From Rhodamnia argentea (lineage: Eukaryota; Streptophyta; Magnoliopsida; Myrtales; Myrtaceae), in contig NC_063156.1 in assembly GCF_020921035.1 (NCBI RefSeq), forward strand, positions 4,960,001-5,024,000: 64,000 nucleotides of DNA, written 5' to 3'. The translations under genes and the position numbers were made by a program. The notes below the pieces were generated by a model. That model had not been told where the DNA came from, did not search any database, and saw nothing but the letters and a program-made list of their open reading frames with translations. The first letter of the stretch is position 1, and the number at the start of each line of letters is the position of its first letter. This document shows, piece after piece, positions 1 through 13,800 of this stretch.

Positions 1-2520
1 GTGATGCTTCAATTAAAGATATCTTTGTCGAGAGTTGCTTTTCACTACACAGGGCAACCTGTGGCAATCATAGAGCAAAGTCATGCTAGAGAAGAGAGAA
101 GCAATGGAATTTAAAGAGCACGAGCCAAAGTAAACCGATAAATAATGCTTTGTATGTCGGGAGCATCTTAAAACTCCCGTTCAAGATTGTGGCTAAGGGT
201 AATCCAGATAGAAGTCAAACATGGTAATCATCTATGAAGTTCACAATGTCCACAAAAGTCAATCAACTACTAAAAATGCAAAAATGTAAGTGAGTTGAAT
301 TGACTTTTGGATTCTTAGCCATCCTTTATTGTAGAAAATCAACATGGTTGGCCTTCAGAATGAAATGCTCTCTGTTGCTCAAAAGGATATTGCGTTGCAT
401 TTCCTTGGAAATAAATGCATGGAAAATGAAATAAAACCCTGACTATAACAAAATAAGCAACTCTCACATTGATTTCTGAATATCAATCGTTGAAGATGAT
501 AAACTAGAAAGAATCGTACATGCTCTCTGTGGCCATCACCTAGAACAGCAACGGAACACTTTAGAGAAGGAAGGGAAAAGGGAAAAGAGGCAATACTTGT
601 AATGGGAAATGATGCACCATAAACCCGTAGCCATACTCCATTGCTTTTTCATATGATACACGAAACCCACATCCGAGATAGACCTCAAGCATATTAGCAA
701 CCTAATCCATAACAGAAGTGAGATCCAGAAGGATATTTATGAGTTAAATCGACTTTTGTATTCTTAAACCTCCTCTAGTGTAGGAAATCGACATGGTTGA
801 CTTTCAGAATGAAGTGGCTATGCTTTGCTGCTCAAAAGGATATTGCGTTGCGTTTCCTTGAGAGTAAATGCATGGTGAATGAATTACACCACAACTATTA
901 AACATAAACATCTCTCATAATAGCCGATAACTCTCTACAGCCATCGCTTAGAACAACAACAGAGCACCTTAGAGGAGAAGGGAGAAAAAGGCAATACTTG
1001 TTCTTTGAGAGGCATAACTTGGCCACCATACTTCATTAGTTGTTCCTTCGCTACATCATACATATCTCCGGGATATACCTCAAGCTTATTAACAACCTAA
1101 TAAATAACAGAGAGGATACATGCTGAGTCCAGTTAAAAGAGAGGCAAAAGGATATAGCAAACAGACTAATGCTGAAACGAAAGTTGGTCTAAACCAGACA
1201 CCTCATAAGTTATAGCGCTCAAAACTGGAAACAGATTGCAGAAAAACATGCCGTAAAGGATACTGGTTGGATCAACCATTAGAAACCACCCACAGATGGA
1301 GATAAAATTAAATTGCTCCTTTAGATTTGTATCAAATGAGGATCAAAAGAGCATTTAAAGTACACTGAAGACATTCACCTCCATGACAAATTTTTGCCAC
1401 AAAATATATGTCAACCTACTCTTCTCTCGAATATAAGGCTCGATATTCTGGTGCTTCTTCGGAAGGAAAACCGACAAGATGCGAAATAGAATTACAAAAT
1501 TAAGCTAGAAAATCTATGGATAAAAAGGTTAGATATTGTCAAAGCAGTTCTAGTATCATACAACCTATTAAAAACTATTATCATCCACTAATTCGTCAAT
1601 GCTTGTGAGTGTCACCAAATTTAATTGCTTGGGGGAGGAACACTGAGCCAATGAAGCCATGGACTAGGATAAACATTCAAAAAAGACACACCTCTGGATT
1701 TTGCTTCAGCGATTCAAGCGTAACCAAATCGTGCGGGCATATTATCAAAGATCTCACCTGCACTCAAGAAATCGTTCTGAAGCATAAAAGAATGCACTAT
1801 CCAAGCAAAACCATCAATTAGCATGAATAAAACCCTCAATTACATTTCGTTCCAGGGAAAAGATCATCGTGGTTTCTTCTCTACATAATCCCTGCAACCA
1901 AAGCCATATCATTACATTTACCTTGCCTTGCCACAATAACATTAAACGTATACTTTGCACAGATTATACCCAGATTATACTCTGATAATTTTGCGGGCAA
2001 CCAAACAGATCATGAAGCCCAAATGCAAGAACTCAATTTTCCAAGCCTCATTTCAATTTCCCTTGCTTTCCTTCCCAAACAATCGTCAGAATTCATTCCA
2101 AATCCAAAATTTAGAGCTCACAGCACTCACCTGAGAGTTATGTTTGGTCTCGACCACGTACACGGAGCACTTGCCGTCGTCCCCGGACACGCACGTGAAG
2201 AGTAACACGCGTTCCCCGGGAAGCGTCCTCCTGCGACCGAATCCCTCGCCGTCGCCGCCATTCTCCCTCTGGTCATCGGAGCTCTCTATCGGACTCTTCA
2301 CATCGAGAATCGGATCCTCGAAGTGGGTATTGGGATCGGGCACGGGCGCACGAGAGTAGTAAGCGGCAGCGGATGGCCCAGTCGCGAGGCAGCTGGTAGA
2401 GAGACTTTCGTGGTGGGTAAAACGAAAGTGAGACTGGGGTGGGAGAGGAGAGACCGAGATGAGTGGAGTGGGGTTAGTGGCCGAGCTGGGCCATTCACGA
2501 ACCGGGTTAAGGTAAGGTGA
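1..2520 (-). pseudogene. Decayed tandem copy of the TraB-domain gene (5' part; runs off the left edge)
   Basis: This is a paralogue of the intact TraB gene at 3648-7089, in the same orientation and directly downstream of it. The first exon (about 2498-2128) starts MNGPARPLTPLHSSRSLLS like its parent but then changes frame. In the remainder the parental GTAHVS motif has become ETKHNS. A degenerate exon 2 lies near 1895-1855 and an exon 3 near 1756-1690. The fourth exon (VPTFGEM in the parent) is almost wholly deleted near 1250. The fifth exon occurs twice, at 1096-998 and 701-597, both recognisable by the NxLEVY core. A diverged start of exon 6 sits at about 51-1. The exon 1 frameshift, the deleted exon and the lost motif make it a pseudogene. 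The 3' exons, if present, lie outside the window. Confidence 0.85.
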
Positions 2521-2595
2521 AGGCGCGCGAAAGGCTGTCAATTTCTGGATTTCTTGCTTGATCCTCCTCCATCCATGGAAAGGTTTTCGTAACAT

Positions 2596-3647
2596 TGCGT
2601 CTTAACGACAGGTAAGAGCAGATTCTTATAGAGAGAGAGAGGAAGAGAGAGTTTGTGTTGGTTATATGATTTGCACGTGGAGCGCTAAATTAAGGAAGGA
2701 TTGATCTCGTGATCAAATTTGCAATTGCGTCACTGATTTTTTGGCCAAATCAAAGCAATCGGCCTGATATATTCTGAAGATACTCATGCGAAAGATGGGA
2801 TTTTTTCGTATTTGTCAGACTTAAACAGATAATTACAATCAATTATGTTGTTAGCCAAAAGAAGGGGCATTTTGATTAACATCGCGCTTGAACAAATTTA
2901 CTGTCTCTGAAACAGTATATCCTCTGAATTGGAGACAAAACTTGACTAGGAGTTGGATTGCTTGGAAGATGCGAATTGTGCCTTTGGTTCAATGGTGAAA
3001 ACGAGGTGTCGGGATTATCGCCGTAAGCATCGTTCTAGTGGAGAGATGTCATGCTCAGAAAGTATGACTTGATCATGGAGCAAGCTGTGTAGTCTATTTG
3101 CCATTTTACAGGCCCGTCAATCAATGAAAGAGTACGTAATATTAGGTTCAAGGATGGGCCATCTATGAATGAAATTTGCTTGCTCAGCTTCCGAACCGGT
3201 GAGCTTCAATCGATCTACTAGTGTTGATCAACCAACGTCCTCCACATAAGGCCAACCTTGCCCGTCCACTGAGCAAGTCTAGTTACCATCCCTCATCTTG
3301 GCAATTCTCCTATGAATGGCACTAGTTCTCATTGGAAACGCATCTTCTTCAATGAGAATTCTCCCGCTCAGGCATCAAATACAGAAACACAACGATGATA
3401 AAACAAGTACCGGTGAACCAGCTTCCAGCACTCTATTGATGCTTCCTGCTCAGGTGTGACAAGTAACAATCTACCTCGAATAGCAGGAGCTTTACAACTT
3501 GTTATGAGAATTACACGTACCGCAGAAGAAAAAATTCAATAAATGAAGATTGACTATACACAATTTCCACTGTGCTGCACCCACGTAAGTTATGCTGTCA
3601 TATGTCAATCAGTCCGCAGAGGCTGTCCAACAGAATTGTTTCACATA
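2596..3647. other. Intergenic, no gene seen
   Basis: This is AT-rich spacer between the promoter side of the TraB pseudogene and the stop codon of the intact TraB gene. A GA-rich run sits at about 2630-2650. It should contain the 3' UTR of the intact gene near 3647. I recognise no coding homology, RNA gene or transposon ends. Confidence 0.5.
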
Positions 3648-6600
3648 TCATTTCTTCCATCCAAAGTAGATACCAGAGAGGATGGCCACCCCAGCAACTG
3701 CGATACCCAAAGATGAGAGCATTTTGACTGTAGAAACGGCTGGCTTTTTCGAAGGAACTTCCAGAAGATCCTTTACCTGACATAAGCAACAAAACAAGTT
3801 AAATTAAACATCAGATGCAGAAAATATTGACACGATTTAGCATGTATTAAACCATCAATTAGTAAGACTAACCACCACAGGCTGCTGCCAATGCTTCCTG
3901 ATACCGGCAAGATGGCCCTTGCCGACAACTGCAACAACTGAACTATGTTCTCTCGCAACTTTTAGCAATGTCCATGACATGTACCTAACAGACAAATGAG
4001 GCAAAAGTTTGATAGAACGGCATGTTATACATCCTCTATGAGGGCTGCAGTTACGGGGATAACTATCCCAAACATAATCGACCATACTCCCCGAGAACTC
4101 GTGCAATGAATCGGGAGAGAAACTAAGTATGAAGAACTCATGTTCGTGATAGCTTGAGCTAGATGAACAGGACCAAGCAAGACGATGTATTGTGGTAAAG
4201 GCTGTTAGTGATGCTAGTATCGAACTGAGGGGATGGGCTATCACTTAAAGTCAATATAGCTACCGATGTAATAAAAATCTTCTAGAATCTAAACCGTTTA
4301 CTACCAGTTCAGATATAGCTTGTGCTTCCTTGCGGCAATAAGACGTGCAATTTTGATTGTGAAAGTAATTAATATTGAAAAATGGACAGGAAAACAGTCT
4401 TGACTTGGCCATCTTCCACAGGGGTAGATCTTTACAATGAAATATTGAAACATAAAGAGAATACTCACTGATCTCGCTCATGAACAAGTGTCTCCATTAG
4501 GGTGGGAAATTCCTTGCTCATTTCTTGAATCACAAGAGTCAGCATGTCCACATCGTCCAGGTCCTTCAGCTAATGCAGAAAACCAGAAAAATCAACAATG
4601 TGGATTGGCTTTTTACTGATGCTCCTCTATATTACACGCAAAAAGCACTCGAAAAATTCTCTATAGATATAACGAAATAAAGCTTACCATTTTATTAAGA
4701 TCCTCGGGGCTTGGTAGGAAGACTGCTTGGAAAAGTAAGGAATATATTAACTTTATCTTATGCCAGAGTGGCATTTTTCCCCATGTCCTTCGTAAGGTAA
4801 CCTGTGGCAGTCATAGGAAAAAGTCATATTAGAGAAAAAAAAAAAGAGCAAGAATTAAAGAGACCAAACTAAAGTAAATTTAGAAATAGTGGTTCATAAA
4901 TTTGTAGCATCTAAAACTGCAATTCAAGATAAACTATTGAGGGTACTCAAGACAGAAGGCAAACATGATTATTGTCTGTGATGTCCATAGAAGTCAATCA
5001 ATTACTAAAATGTGTAAGAAACAAACATGGTTGGGTTTCAAAATGGAGTGCTTATGCTGTGCTGCTCAAAAGAATATTGTGCTGCATTTCCTTGAGAAGA
5101 GGTTTCTGGAGAACACCCTACCTAATATTACATAATAAGCACCTCTCACATTGATTTCTAACTATCAATCATTGAAGCCGATAGAAAATAATTCCATCCG
5201 CAAATGAAAAGTTTATGGTTGACTAATTTTGCTACAACAAAGGGAGGACACAGGGTCAAGCCTTTTTTCCCCCTTAAACTTCGCCCTTTGCAATAGCATT
5301 TAAGGAACTGGGAAAAGCATGAAAAAAAGGCTCGAAGTCATAGATGCTCTCTACAGTGATTACTTAGAACAGCAACATGAACACCTTAGAAACAATACCT
5401 GTATTGGGCGATCGCCTAATATAACCTTGCCTCCATACTTCATTGCTTCTTCAAATGCTACACGAAACTCAGCTCCAGGATAGACCTCAAGCTTATTAGC
5501 AACCTAATAAAAAACAGAAGTGAGACCTAAAGGGATATATGTTAAGTCCAGTTAAAAGAAAAGGATATAGCAAACAGCATAATGCTTACATAAAAGTTTA
5601 GTCCAAACCAGACAAGTCATAAGTTATTGCGATCACAACTGAAAACAGATTGGAGAAAAACATGCCTTGGCAAGGAACCAGCTGTAAAGGATTCCGAATG
5701 CGTTGTGTTTTTTCTTGAACATTTCCACCATTTCTCCGAATGTAGGTACCTGGCAGACCATAAGAAGACATCCAAAAGATGGAGATGAAATCAAATCGAT
5801 CCTTTAGATTTGAATCCCAATGATACTGATCAAAAGAGCATTCAATATACACCGATGACATTTATTTCCATCCAAAAAGAATGCAAAAATGTATGTTAAA
5901 ATACTCTTCTGCCCAAGAATAATACTCAATATTCTGGTGCTTCTTCAAAAGGAAAACCAACAATATGTGGATTAGAATTACAGCATCAAGCTAGAAAATC
6001 TATAGGATAAAAAAGTAAGACATTGTGAAGACAGTTCTAGAGTCAAACAAAACAAGTATCACACAAACTATTAAAAACTATGATTATCTACTAATTCATC
6101 AATGCATTCCAAACATTTTGCTAGTGGGAGGAACATTGAGCAAATGAAGGTAATGTGAGAGCAAAGAGCACGATGAATATTCCTACAACACACACCTTCA
6201 GATTCTGCGGGGTAAGTAGAGCCACTCGATTAGGGCATAACTCCAAAAATACCACCTGCACTCAAACAGAAACCCAAAAACTTTCTCAAGGAACTACCTT
6301 GCAATGCATGCGAAACCCACAACATGATGCAATCGTCAATTAGCACAAACAGAAAAACAAACACCTGTGGTTTCAAGTAACTGATCACTGCCTCTACTTC
6401 TCTACAAGATTCCTGCAACCAAAACCATATCATTACATTTACACTATGAACTTCCCTTGCCAAATAACATGAACGGATACTACACAGGCAAATTAGGGCC
6501 ACATTTTCCCAACAACCAAACAGATCATCAGCCCACATGCAAAAACTTAATTTCCAAATCCAAAATTGAGAGCTCCAAACTTCACAACACTCACCTCAGA

Positions 6601-7089
6601 CACATGGGCCGTCCCGACCAAGTGCACGTCACACGTGCCGCCCTCTGCTGAGGACTCGCACGTGAGGACCACCACGCTCCTGGAGAGTTCTTCGGGAAGC
6701 GTCCTCCTCAGATTGGATCCCTCGCCATCGCCTTCACCGCCGCTCCGATAAGCAGCCTCGTCGCCGTCGTCCTCCCTCGCGACATCGACCCCAACGAAGC
6801 TCTCACTCAGGCTCTCCACGTTTGGGTTCGGATCGTCGATGTGGACGAAATCCTCGACCGAATTCGAGTCAGGCTCGGGCGCGCAAGGGTCCATGGCGGT
6901 GGCGGGTCTGGTCGCGATGGAGCTCGGGCGGTTCTTAGAGGGGATAGTGGAGAGACTACACCTGGTGGTTTTGGAGGGTGAAACGAATCTGAGACGTGGG
7001 TGGGAGGTTCTGACAGTAGAAGACGAGAGGGAGGAGAGGAGAGAGCGAGATGAGCGGAGCAGGGCGAGTGGGCGAGTCGGGCAATTCAT
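3648..7089 (-). CDS. TraB domain-containing protein, tail-anchored (TRB1-like)
   Basis: The nine exons are 7089-6595, 6412-6365, 6255-6196, 5749-5666, 5503-5399, 4801-4688, 4569-4469, 3984-3873 and 3776-3648, giving 415 aa with consistent phases. The family signature GTAHVS lies at about residues 159-164 and is followed by ESCREVEAVISYLKPQ, VFLELCPNRVALLTP, EMVEMFKKKHNAF, GDRPIQVTLRRTWGKMP and VVGKGHLAGIRKHW. The C-terminus is a single hydrophobic segment (MLSSLGIAVAGVAILSGIYF) ending in WKK, typical of a tail anchor. The N-terminus is Ser/Arg-rich and could be an organellar presequence; an inner Met opening MDPCAPEP is an alternative start. TraB/PrgY-family proteins in Arabidopsis (TRB1) sit on the mitochondrial outer membrane and act in ER-mitochondria contact and mitophagy; that role is inferred here. 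Intron 4 has a GC donor (AAG/GCATGT). Confidence 0.93.
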
Positions 7090-7843
7090 GAACCGGGTTA
7101 AGGTGAAGCTGAGGAATGCGAATCGCTTGCCATGTCTGGATGTTTACCTCGAATCCTCCATTTATGACAATCGATCTTTTCCTCGATTGCGTGTTTACGA
7201 TGGAGTGATGAATTCGCAAAAACGAGCAGACTGACGACGACTCGGAATCAAAGATGGAGCGGATTCTTGCACGAACAAGGCCAGTTTGATGTTTACAGGT
7301 GCGACCTTTTCTTACCTCGATGCCCAAATTTTAAAAGCAAGCGTGTAGCTTTTTAACTTCACCCTAGTCCTTTTCGATACTCCTTCGTGGGTCTTTATAT
7401 TGGGCTTCGGGCTTTGTGGGGAGCTCGAGGCTCGAGCTAAGCTAGGGCTCGCTTCTTATAGAAACCCAAACCAGACTCCATTTCCAGACGCGAACGAGCA
7501 ACTTCTTCTTCTTCTTCTTCGGCGTGCTTTGTATCGGCGGTGTCGGCGGTGCTCATCTGTGACCTGAGCTTCGTCCTCTTCTCAAGGTCAGCTTCATTTT
7601 TATCCTCCATTTCGTGTCTCTCTGCTTTAGAGAAAACAAACTACCCATCATCGACAATACGTTCTGGGACATGCAGGGATCGTAATCTTACTCGTTTGAA
7701 TCCGACTCAGAAGCTTCTGTGAGCTCGGAATTGCTTATCGTCCTCCGAATTGTTCGATCGTTCTGTGTATTCGGCCTCCGTCGCCTTGGTTGCCGTTGTT
7801 TGATTTTCTAGGAAGTTCCGAATCGATCGAGTTGTATCTCACT
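7090..7843. promoter_or_regulatory. Shared divergent promoter and leaders of the TraB and CCCH genes
   Basis: About 750 bp separates the two divergent start codons, so both promoters must overlap here. A CTT-repeat pyrimidine patch lies at about 7503-7519 and fits the 5' leader of the plus-strand gene. A plausible 3' splice site (TTTTCTAG) at about 7811 lies 33 bp before the CCCH start codon, suggesting an intron in its 5' UTR with a donor near 7586. No clear TATA box was identified on either side. The exact transcription starts cannot be read from sequence. Confidence 0.5.
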
Positions 7844-10800
7844 ATGGTCGACAGGAAGCTGTTCAAGACGAAGCTGTGCGTCTTGTACCAAAGGGGTCAC
7901 TGTAACAGGCAGAGTTGCTCGTTTGCGCACGGACAAGCAGAGCTTAGGCGATTTGTCGCCCCCAATACTGGTAATTGTGATGTGCTTCCTTGCACTTCTG
8001 GTCGTCGCGGCTTTTGAATTCCAGCTTGTCAGTGATTCTATTGTGTATGGGTTCGTGAGAACAGAAATTGGCAGGACAGGTGATCGTCCGATTTGTGTTT
8101 GGTGGATATTGATTGGAATCACGTAAGCTTCAATTTCCACCTCGGTTGGGAATGTTAACAACATTGAAGACCCGACAGAGTTAGTCAATGGTTTAGATGT
8201 GCGTGCCATTTTTTGCGTATCTAACCATGTTCAGCAAGCCATATAGTGCATGTAGTTTTCGTTCTTGCTTGAATGTATCGAGCTTTGAAGCATCGAGCTT
8301 GATGATGCTGTGTTAAGCTCACTTATCTAGCCGTATCGGCATCATTGATGTGCATTGTAATTGGCTGCAACTATGTCTTGTTTATCTTTGAATCTGCTTC
8401 TATTATAGCGCTTGTCTGCTTAAGGAGGTTATAATTGTTGTCTGCTTTTTTTGCTGAATGCTGCTTTCCACTTTGCTGTGTTTTCTTTCTTGTGCTGTAT
8501 TTGGTCTCCGCATGTTTTTGCTCCCTCTGCAGCTTGTAAGTGTTTCACTGCTGGATGATGGGATTATTTCCTACTTCAGTTGAAACATTTATCTAATCAT
8601 GCCAATGCAATTCATTAGATGGGATAGTTGATTTGCTATGTGCTTGATGTTGCCAGAGAACAATTCCAAGGGAAAATACAAATTTCCATGCCAACCCAGG
8701 GATTTTTTGGTTGTTGGAAAATATGAAGTGATTTGACAATTTCATTGATACAGTTATTTGCATTTTCTTGCAGCTGTCCCTAAAGTGTTCTTTCCATGAA
8801 GCAGATAATTATACTCTATCTTCCCCTTATTCTTTCGTCCTGAATTTTCCTAGCTGTTTTCTGTTTCTTATCCAAAAGTTATGCTTGCGCTCGCATTCAT
8901 ATATTGGCCCTGCATAACTTGAAGCAGAAGCATCTTCCATACCTCTGATGTGTGTGCGAGGAGATTCCATTAGTATCAATTGCTGAATAGAGATTTCAGG
9001 ACATGGGTTATCGAGAGACTTAATGCACTATATCAGCAATTTCAAGGCTGGGATAGACTCTTCTGGATAATCCAATGCTTATGGGATGACTTTAAAAGTC
9101 ATTAGTATATGATATATAATGGGCTTCATCTTGGCTTACTGTAATTCGTCCACCAGACTGGGAAGCTACTTTTGGGGGAATTCTCTAGTCAAATTTGTAT
9201 TCTTCTGTATATGATTCTTAGAAACAAGGTGATAGCATGATATGTTCAACTTATCTCTATCATGTTACGAGGAAGGAGCTCACGGTATTCTCTTCGTCTA
9301 ATTCTTCGCATATATGATCCAAATGGATTTCGTGGATGGAGATGATGCGACTTCTAATGGCTTTTTAGTCTGAACTCTGAAGCAACAAAATTATTCATTG
9401 TGGATCAGATTGTATCATATCATGTGACAACAAGGAGAATTTATCGATAGTATGGTTCAGAATTCTTTTGTGTCTCTTGTTGCTCAACATGAAGAAGAGG
9501 GCTGTCAACTATTCTAAAACTCCTATTCTACTTTGACATTTCAAGGGTTGTCTTGATATACTCTCCAAATGGGTCTTTTATAACTATCTGTTCTATGAGA
9601 TCGCTTGTTGCTATGGTTCCTTGGCATGTCATGGAGGCACTTTTTCTATTCATTGTTATGTTATTCATATTGCTCACTATGACGGTAAGCTTTGCCTCAC
9701 TATGACTTATAGGTCATCTAAACTAGAAGATTTGGCAACTTCTGTACCATACTGGAATTTATTATCTTCTTATCATAGGTAGGAGGGATTACCGAGGTGG
9801 TGATTTGAGGAATAAAATTGGCAGAAGGTATTCTCCTCGGAGAAGGTATTCCCCAGGAAAAGATGCAAGAACTCGCCATGGATTTCATGGTCAGAAGCCA
9901 CACTCTACTGTGTCTCTTATCCTGTGATAACATTGTATAACCTTCTTTGATTTGCATACAACCTATGGCCATGTGGCTTTTCTTTATTCATTGATTTATA
10001 GCAGTGGGTAATGGATTGGAGCAATGAATCTATCTGTTGAACTATTTACATCAAAATACTTGCAGTTCTTTTGTTCACTTTTTTCTCCCGTGTGCTGTAA
10101 TTTGCAGGATACAGCCATTCAAGGTCCCCTGAGGAAAATAAGTAAGCTAGCACAAACTCTCCCTCTCGTGCACTTACTGCCATTTTTAAGTGTGTGTGAT
10201 CTGTTCATCTTTTGCTTGTTTTCTGTCTCTGTTGCCATCACAATATCTTATTAGGAATCGATTAGTTATTCTTTCAACATTACATTTTACGCAACTATCT
10301 CTAGAGTTATCTTTCAGTCAAAGATGAACTAGTGGATCTCCAGTGGTTTGTATGAACTAGTGGATCTCTAGTGGTTTGTACTTTTTTTCTCCAATACGAG
10401 AGATTCAGTACTTCAATTGAGTTGGAGATATGATACGTTGGCAGTGGCAGTCTCCATGTTCGAAAGTTATATGGAATCTGATTCACAAAATATTGATTGT
10501 GGGAGGTTGTTGCATAATAGCTTTGTTCAAAGGCATGAATATCTCTTTGTTATGGTAGTGTTTGCTTAACGTGCTGCTACCAATCTAGGATTTTCTTCTG
10601 AGATATATCTGTCAGGCTATAACAATCATAGTGACCTGGCTTGCTTATCGAGGTTGCCAGATAAGAAGATCTTTTTCATGAGATTGGCCAATAGCTCCTG
10701 GAAAAAAGTGAATCGATAACCCAAATGGATTAACACTACTGAATGAGGCATCCACATCATCAAGGAAGCTATCCCTTTTCCCAAAAAATTTGATGGTACA

Positions 10801-13800
10801 TTGAGACCAGGAGTGGGGCTGTTTATCGGTCCATTGGGAATTGCATAGGCTTAACATGTGTAGGCTACTTTGCTGTCTGTTGGTATTGGAATGAAGTCAC
10901 ATAGATTGTGATACGGAACAAAGCACCAGGTACCACTTGTCACAGAAGTGGTATGTAGGGGGTAGGCTTAGTTGGCCTCGAATGACAAATAAACTGCAAG
11001 ACCAACCTCTTTCTATCAAGTGAAGCAACAGTTTTACCACCATTAGGTTTATGTAATATCTTTCGATACCATGAGTATGTGGCGGGATCAGTTGGAGCAC
11101 CAATTTCGGTGAACTGGAAAGTGAATGGACCCAACATCTAGAAATCATCCGAATATCCTGTGGAATCCAGAAAATCCCATCCTATGTTTGGTGCAACCTA
11201 AGATAGGATTGAAAATCTTGGAAAATATCTGTCATATTTGGTTGCTTTGGCCTCCTCCCGCCTCTTCCGACACTCCCTGTAGTGCCCCGAGTCTTCTGTC
11301 CCATCCGTTGCCCTCTTGATTGGCATCCTCGCGGTCACTGTTGTCAATGCAAACCTCGCGTGAGGATCATGACCCTCTGTCTACGTCAAAGGTCAATTTC
11401 TGATTTCGGACTGAAGGTGCTTATAAGGCTAAAAACAATGGCAATTTTTTCACTGCGCTGGAGCAAATATTGTTCCTTTTGTGCCTCCTCCACATCCTGA
11501 AGAACAAACTCAGTATTCAAAAAATAAGCCAGTTTTTTTATTCACCTAGCCAATTGGTCCAGTCCATCATAGATCTCCTGTGCCTTTGGGTGTGAAGTGT
11601 CACCCACATAGAACTTGCGAACTATATTTGTCACTTGAATCCAGCTACAAATGCTTCTTTTGCAAGACTTTTAAGTTTCATTTTCTTTCTGATCACTGCT
11701 GCATCTTCCCATAGACGTGCTGAGGCATACATATTTGATAGCCAGATATAAGCTGCAGGGTTGTACCATTCCTGCTTAAAATCATTGCTGCAGCTTATTT
11801 TGCAAGTTCAACACTGCTGCGAGCTTGGCAGGCTCAAAGAATTGTACACCAGACCAGTGTATGAGCCCTGAGAGTCATTGAATTTATAAATTATAAACTG
11901 AAAGGCTTCGACAAGGGATCCAGATCTGCCAATAAGTGCAGAATGCATGCGTTGTATTCGATTCTGGGCACAATACTGAGTGCAGGCTCCCATTGGTTGG
12001 AAGGGATGACAATTGAATGTCGTGGTGGTGGTCCTCGTGCAGTGGCCGACGAAACAGTATTCGGTCTTCTCACTCCACTTTTTATTGTTGGAAGATAACT
12101 GGGTTTGTTATGTTCTTTTTTGTAATTTTTATTTAATCCGGGTTTATCCCACTTCATCTCAGATTTCTTATCTAAGAATTTTTTCGGGTATATCCGGTCT
12201 AGAGGGCGTTGCCAAATACCTGATAGGATAATTTGTTATCCTATCCTAACTTAAATCCGGACTACCAAATGCAGCCTTAACACTTGACCAAAATGAATAA
12301 ATCAGGCTCATGATCTTATTTTCCATGCTCTAACATGCATTTCTTGGTCATTGTGTTATTTGGTTTTGTATTTTCTATATGTTATTACACGTCATTTTTA
12401 TGATGGGCAGGGTTATTGCTGTACTTCTTTATTTATGTGATGATTTTTGTCATACGCTTATATTTGAGTTCATTATTAAACTGCAGTGATAGAAAGCGCA
12501 GGAAGAAGCAGCATTTGGATGGTCAAAGTGACACTTCAGATCTCAATCTTCCAGAGGGGACTGAAGATCGAGAAAGAGGAGGGAAATCCACGTCATCCCA
12601 ATCCAAGTATGCCCTTCTGGAGCAGGTAAGTGAAATCTTTTGGATATCCTAGTCTTAGTTTATAATTTTTTCTTAAAGTATGTTCCTCAGAGGGAGTTTT
12701 GCTTGTTTGATCTTGGAACTGGACATGCAGTTAAAGCAGGTGACGTCAGATATCAGCATGTTGAAACGCCACAAGAATCAGCAAGAGGTGAGTTTGTCGT
12801 TTGTTCTTTTATTTCATGTTTGTTTTTACCTATACGAGAGCTTCTATGCGGCTCTTTTTTTTTCCCTTATTTATTGTGTGTTTCATAGCTTTAATAACTG
12901 CTATCCTTGTGTGGATTTATTTAATATGAAGATGTACTTGGACGAGCAACTTCAAGAGGCAGATAGTCTATCCTCTAAAATTCAGGAGCTTGAAGGTCAG
13001 TTGCACAAAGAAAAGAAAGAGTGCAAAAGGTAGGAAGCAGCAAGTCTGCCCTTTTCTGGCATTCCATTATGCATTATGTTTGTGAGAAATGTATTCCTTT
13101 TGTATCGTTTCTCCTCCTTTCCTGGTCTTATTTTGACACGATTGGATGTTTAGGATCACATCAAAGATCAAGAAATTCGTCAAAGCGCATCAGCGTTATT
13201 CACGATCACAAGATGAACTGAAAAGGCAAAAGCTCTTTCTTTTATTTTCATCTTGGAGCTACCTATTCGATGTTTGATTCCATGCATTTCAAATTGCTTC
13301 CAGCTTCAGGGAATTTCTTTTATTCATAGTTTTATCATTATTCTGAATTTTGCAGATCAGAGCTCCAACTTCACACTCTGGGAGACCAGCTTGGCATGGA
13401 TGCTATGGGTGGGGGAAACAATGAAGAGGACTCGAGTGTCAACATCGTCAGTGATGGAGAGCCTACTGGGAATTATGTCTCTAGCCCAAAGAGTATGCTA
13501 ATTGCTACTGTTTACTGCACTGTTCTTCCTATCTATTTCACTTCCTCTTTGTTTTTGACTGAGGAAAATAATGTCACATTGAAAAGGGAACTGAGGATAC
13601 AATTTATTACAAAGGTTTTCAATATCAGTGGGATCTATAACCTTCCGTTAGTTTTCTAAGTGGTATAAAGAATTGAAAAGGGAGGTTAGGATATGTTTTT
13701 CTGGTCTAACTAAAGATCGGAGGATCTGGGCAAAATTTCGACATTTATTTAGGGAATGCATTAGTACAAGAAAACAGCAACTATCGTTGACATGATAAGT

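Noticed and set aside
2086-2595. A 169-aa open frame that could be called a gene
   Set aside because: It is exon 1 of the TraB pseudogene read past a frameshift; motif and start are damaged and the next exons are degenerate.
10600-11240. Possible transposon or gene in CCCH intron 3 upstream of the PPR relic
   Set aside because: Minus-strand frames (for example TEIGAPTDPATYSWYRK) hint at retroelement text, but I could not tie them to a family or find ends.
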